Shown piece after piece: positions 7,080 to 9,258 of a DNA stretch of 9,258 nt. The position numbers were made by a program, and so were the translations under genes. Source of the DNA: an uncultured Tolumonas sp. (GTDB lineage Bacteria; Pseudomonadota; Gammaproteobacteria; Enterobacterales; Aeromonadaceae); assembly GCA_903931645.1 (NCBI GenBank), contig CAIZDF010000177.1, forward strand, positions 1 through 9,258, read 5' to 3'. The number at the start of each line of letters is the position of its first letter. Positions within the stretch are counted from its first letter, which is position 1. The notes beneath the pieces are model-generated. The model had not been told where the DNA came from. It worked only from the letters and a program-made list of their open reading frames with translations, and did not search any database.

Positions 7080-7898
7080 TTATTCCCGGGAATATTTTGC
7101 CGCCTGACGGAATAATTCATCGTTAGGGCGAATGCCGGTATATAACGCGAATTGCTCAACGGCTTGTATGGCAAATACTTCGGAACCGGTGATCACGGTT
7201 TTATTTTGCGATTTGGCATAACGGATCAATGGCGTTTCGGCAGGCAATGCGACCACATCAAAAATCACTTTGGCTTGCTGCACTTCTGCTTCGTTGTACG
7301 CCAATTTGTCACTGTCTGGTCCACCGGACATACCAATCGGTGTGGCATTAATCAACAGGTCGGCTTGAATACCATCCATTGTCAATCTCCATTCAAAACC
7401 ACACAATTCAGCAAGTTGTTTACCGGTTTTCTCTTCAATTGCGACGATGTAACCGTTCTTAAACCCCGCATCTCTTAAAGCACAAGCAACCGCTTTAGCC
7501 ATGCCACCACTGCCTTTTAAGGCAAAAACGTAATCAGTAGGCACTTGGTATTGCGCCAGCAATTTTGCAATCGCGATATAGTCGGTGTTGTACGCTTTCA
7601 AATAGCCATCGGTATTAACGATCGTATTCACGGAGTTAATTGATTTTGCGGATGGATCTAATTCATCCACCATCGGAATACAGGCCTCTTTAAACGGCAT
7701 TGAAATTGCGCAGCCACGAATACCTAATGCACGCACTCCACCAATCGCAGATTGGAGATCGGTTGTGGTGAAGGCTTTATATAAATAATCCAGATCTAAT
7801 GCATCATATAAATAGTTATGAAACCGAGTGCCAAAATTACTGGGTCTTGCAGCCAGTGACATACAAATAGTCGTGTCTTTATTCAGATGTTTTGTCAT
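7080..7898 (-). CDS. Shikimate 5-dehydrogenase-like protein (HI0607/SDH-L type)
   Basis: This 272-residue cytosolic protein belongs to the AroE superfamily of NAD(P)-dependent dehydrogenases. It most resembles the shikimate-dehydrogenase-like group typified by Haemophilus HI0607 rather than housekeeping AroE. It shares with that group an N-terminal MSLAARPSNFGTRFHNYLYD segment, VRALGIRGCAISMPFKE with the catalytic Lys70, the NTIVNTDG strand, and AYNTDY with Asp106. The nucleotide-binding loop GSGGMAKA is at 129-136, NATPIGMSGG at 184-193 and EVFAIQAVEQF at 240-250. The motif that normally carries the NADP-phosphate-binding Arg (ARN in HI0607, NRT in AroE) reads AIEE at 153-156, so cofactor preference may differ. 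HI0607-type enzymes act poorly on shikimate and their real substrate is not settled. Its 3' neighbour, the PTS EIIBC, suggests a role on a sugar- or polyol-derived metabolite. TGGAA lies about 8 bases before ATG 7898. A 14-base palindrome, TATTCCCGGGAATA (7081-7094), overlaps the stop codon. Confidence 0.85.
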   Translation of the reverse strand: MTKHLNKDTTICMSLAARPSNFGTRFHNYLYDALDLDYLYKAFTTTDLQSAIGGVRALGIRGCAISMPFKEACIPMVDELDPSAKSINSVNTIVNTDGYLKAYNTDYIAIAKLLAQYQVPTDYVFALKGSGGMAKAVACALRDAGFKNGYIVAIEEKTGKQLAELCGFEWRLTMDGIQADLLINATPIGMSGGPDSDKLAYNEAEVQQAKVIFDVVALPAETPLIRYAKSQNKTVITGSEVFAIQAVEQFALYTGIRPNDELFRQAAKYSRE

Positions 7899-8128
7899 CG
7901 TCTTAGTTCCATAAATAAATGATGGGGTGACTGATTAAGTAAAATTAACCAGACGGTTTTTCTCTTAATGGCAGCAGCAATATTTTGTCGTGCGGGTTGA
8001 AAGTGAATAAATTTCATTGGGCTGGAATTTATTTTTTCTTTGCCGCGAAAGCTTGCTGTTGAGAAAAGAATGAGCTAAAAAGATGTTATTAAAAATTGCT
8101 GAATTTTAAGTAAATTTGTTCCTCTTTT
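7899..8128. promoter_or_regulatory. Divergent control region between the dehydrogenase-PTS operon and the SgrR-type gene
   Basis: These 230 AT-rich bases must hold the promoters of both transcripts. A near-perfect direct repeat, TTAAGTAAAATT (7935-7946) and TTAAGTAAATTT (8106-8117), lies close to each start, a plausible regulator site pair. On the plus strand TTGCTG (8053-8058), 17 bases, then TAAAAA (8076-8081) is a possible promoter for the regulator, though weak. A terminator-like hairpin sits at 8005-8037. I see no ORF and no recognisable SgrS-like RNA; the E. coli SgrS pairing region is not evident on either strand. Which elements are used is inference. Confidence 0.45.
8005..8037 (+). 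terminator. Terminator-like hairpin upstream of the SgrR-type gene
   Basis: Bases 8005-8016 pair with 8023-8034 (twelve positions, including two G-T wobbles) around the loop TTGGGC, and the right arm runs into six T at 8032-8037. The stem is AT-rich, so strength is uncertain. Orientation is plus only; the minus strand has no T run after the stem. It could end a short plus-strand RNA or attenuate a transcript reading into the regulator gene. Confidence 0.4.
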
Positions 8129-9258
8129 ATGTCTGGACGTCGTCTTGAACACCAATATCTGAAATTACTTGGTCAATTTGGTTTGCTCGAAGTAACGACC
8201 ACGTTACAAGAACTGGCCGATCAACTCTGCTGTACCCGGCGCCATATGCGTAGTTTGTTAACACAGATGCAGGCGATAGGCTGGATCAATTGGCAAGCTG
8301 AAGCGGGGCGCGGGCGGCGTTCATATCTGCAATTGCTACGAAATGAACATCAATTGCTGAGTGATAAAGCGGATAAGTTGCTTGATTCTGGCTGCTTTAG
8401 CGAAGCAATTGAGTTGCTAGGTGAAGAAAAACAACTCATTGCACCGCTATTACGGGCCAAATTGGGGTATAGCATCCGGGCTGACCATCAGACCTTGCGG
8501 GTTCCTTATTACCGGACGATGCCAAATCTTTATCCGGGCACGCCCTTACGTCGTTCCGAATTGCATCTGGTCAGACAGATCTTTAACGGATTAACGCGTA
8601 TAAATGAGGAAAAAGGGGAAGTGGAGGCTGACTTGGCTCACCACTGGCGGATGTTAGATCCGCTGCATTGGCGATTTTATTTGCGCCGTGCTGTACAATT
8701 CCACGATGGCCGTGAATTATGCGCCGCGGATGTGGTGGCCTCATTAACGCGTTGCGCTCAGTCGCCTCTCTATTCACATATTGGACAGATCAGCCAATTT
8801 GGAACACTCGGTGTTGATATTCAGCTTACTGAAGCCGATACCCATCTGCCCTTACTGCTATCGAATATTGAAGCCATGATTTTGCCGGCAGATCATGCCT
8901 CGCGGATCGCTTTTGCTGCTAAACCTATCGGCACTGGCCCATATTGTGTGACTGAAAATGATGCTTGGCATTTGCGGCTCAAAGCCTTTGATCATTACTT
9001 TGGTTTACGGGCATTACTGGATGAAGTGGAAATTTTAATGTGGCCTGAACTAAGTGCGCCGCAGCCGTTAGATGAACAATCAAATCATCTTCCAAAATCA
9101 GTCATGGCTAAAGCGAAGCATACTCCCGAGATTTCCACTGAAACGGCGACTTGGTTAAGTTCCAGTTTGAGTGATGTTGATTATGCTGCTGGGCTAGTGG
9201 CAAGCTTTACTGGTAAACCATCTGATGTATTCAGTGAAATGTTCTTGGAGAAAGGAGG
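8129..9258 (+). CDS. sgrR: SgrR-type transcriptional regulator, partial (runs off the right edge)
   Basis: The frame is open from ATG 8129 to the window end: 376 codons, truncated only by the edge (E. coli SgrR is about 550 residues). Residues 1-115 form the SgrR N-terminal winged-helix DNA-binding domain, with LQELADQLCCTRRHMRSLLTQMQ (26-48) as the helix-turn-helix and GRGRRS (60-65). From about 120 on, a family-5 solute-binding domain follows, with RVPYYRTMPNLYPGTPLRRSE, the block around FNGLTRINEEKGEVEADLAHHW, and PIGTGPYCV (266-274). The closeness to E. coli SgrR is strong across these blocks. SgrR activates the sugar-phosphate stress response (sgrS RNA, setA), probably by binding a small ligand. 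Beyond about residue 308 I cannot match the sequence to SgrR from memory. No Shine-Dalgarno is visible; a pyrimidine-rich stretch precedes the ATG. The gene is divergent from the dehydrogenase-PTS operon and is its likely regulator. The symbol marks family membership; a paralogue such as YbaE is possible. Confidence 0.85.
   Translation, partial: MSGRRLEHQYLKLLGQFGLLEVTTTLQELADQLCCTRRHMRSLLTQMQAIGWINWQAEAGRGRRSYLQLLRNEHQLLSDKADKLLDSGCFSEAIELLGEEKQLIAPLLRAKLGYSIRADHQTLRVPYYRTMPNLYPGTPLRRSELHLVRQIFNGLTRINEEKGEVEADLAHHWRMLDPLHWRFYLRRAVQFHDGRELCAADVVASLTRCAQSPLYSHIGQISQFGTLGVDIQLTEADTHLPLLLSNIEAMILPADHASRIAFAAKPIGTGPYCVTENDAWHLRLKAFDHYFGLRALLDEVEILMWPELSAPQPLDEQSNHLPKSVMAKAKHTPEISTETATWLSSSLSDVDYAAGLVASFTGKPSDVFSEMFLEKG

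Noticed and set aside
7081..7094. Palindrome TATTCCCGGGAATA as a terminator of the dehydrogenase-like gene
   Set aside because: It overlaps the stop codon, has no loop, and is not followed by a T run on the minus strand. Read-through to the PTS gene seems more likely.
7899..8128. SgrS-like small RNA next to the SgrR-type gene
   Set aside because: Neither strand shows a recognisable SgrS pairing segment, an SgrT frame or a strong minus-strand terminator. Only the hairpin at 8005-8037 is kept, as an uncertain element.

Overview
The window looks like the chromosome of a gammaproteobacterium. GC content is moderate, and the protein families (SgrR-type regulator, HI0607-type shikimate-dehydrogenase-like enzyme, fructose-family PTS EIIBC, ACR3 permease, PAS-GGDEF cyclase, chemoreceptor) are typical of Aeromonadales, Vibrionales and enteric relatives. 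A Tolumonas- or Aeromonas-like host is my guess and is not shown by the sequence. I see no rRNA, tRNA, CRISPR array, insertion sequence or phage gene.

Left part (1-2101, plus strand): an ACR3 arsenite-efflux permease reading frame whose first exported segment is cut by an in-frame TAA at 115-117, followed after 28 bases by a metallophosphoesterase of the calcineurin/ApaH-like superfamily.

Middle part (2125-5435): a PAS-GGDEF diguanylate cyclase (minus strand) and a transmembrane methyl-accepting chemotaxis protein (plus strand) are divergent around a 364-base gene-free region. Both are probably signal-transduction proteins that respond to redox or oxygen. The chemoreceptor carries a C-terminal hemerythrin-like domain that has lost its central block of iron ligands. 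For both genes the Shine-Dalgarno spacing favours an ATG two codons inside the longest frame, which begins with TTG. A strong bidirectional hairpin terminator closes the chemoreceptor gene.

Right part (5550-9258): a minus-strand pair, the HI0607-type shikimate-dehydrogenase-like protein followed by a PTS EIIBC permease, ends at its own GC-rich terminator. It is divergent from an SgrR-type regulator (helix-turn-helix plus solute-binding domain) that runs off the right edge. In Escherichia coli SgrR responds to sugar-phosphate stress. A homologue facing a PTS permease and an orphan dehydrogenase suggests a self-contained module for uptake, conversion and sensing of an unknown phosphorylated carbohydrate. 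This is the most promising candidate for an undescribed system here. The 230-base divergent region contains a terminator-like hairpin and a near-perfect 12-base direct repeat that could be regulatory.
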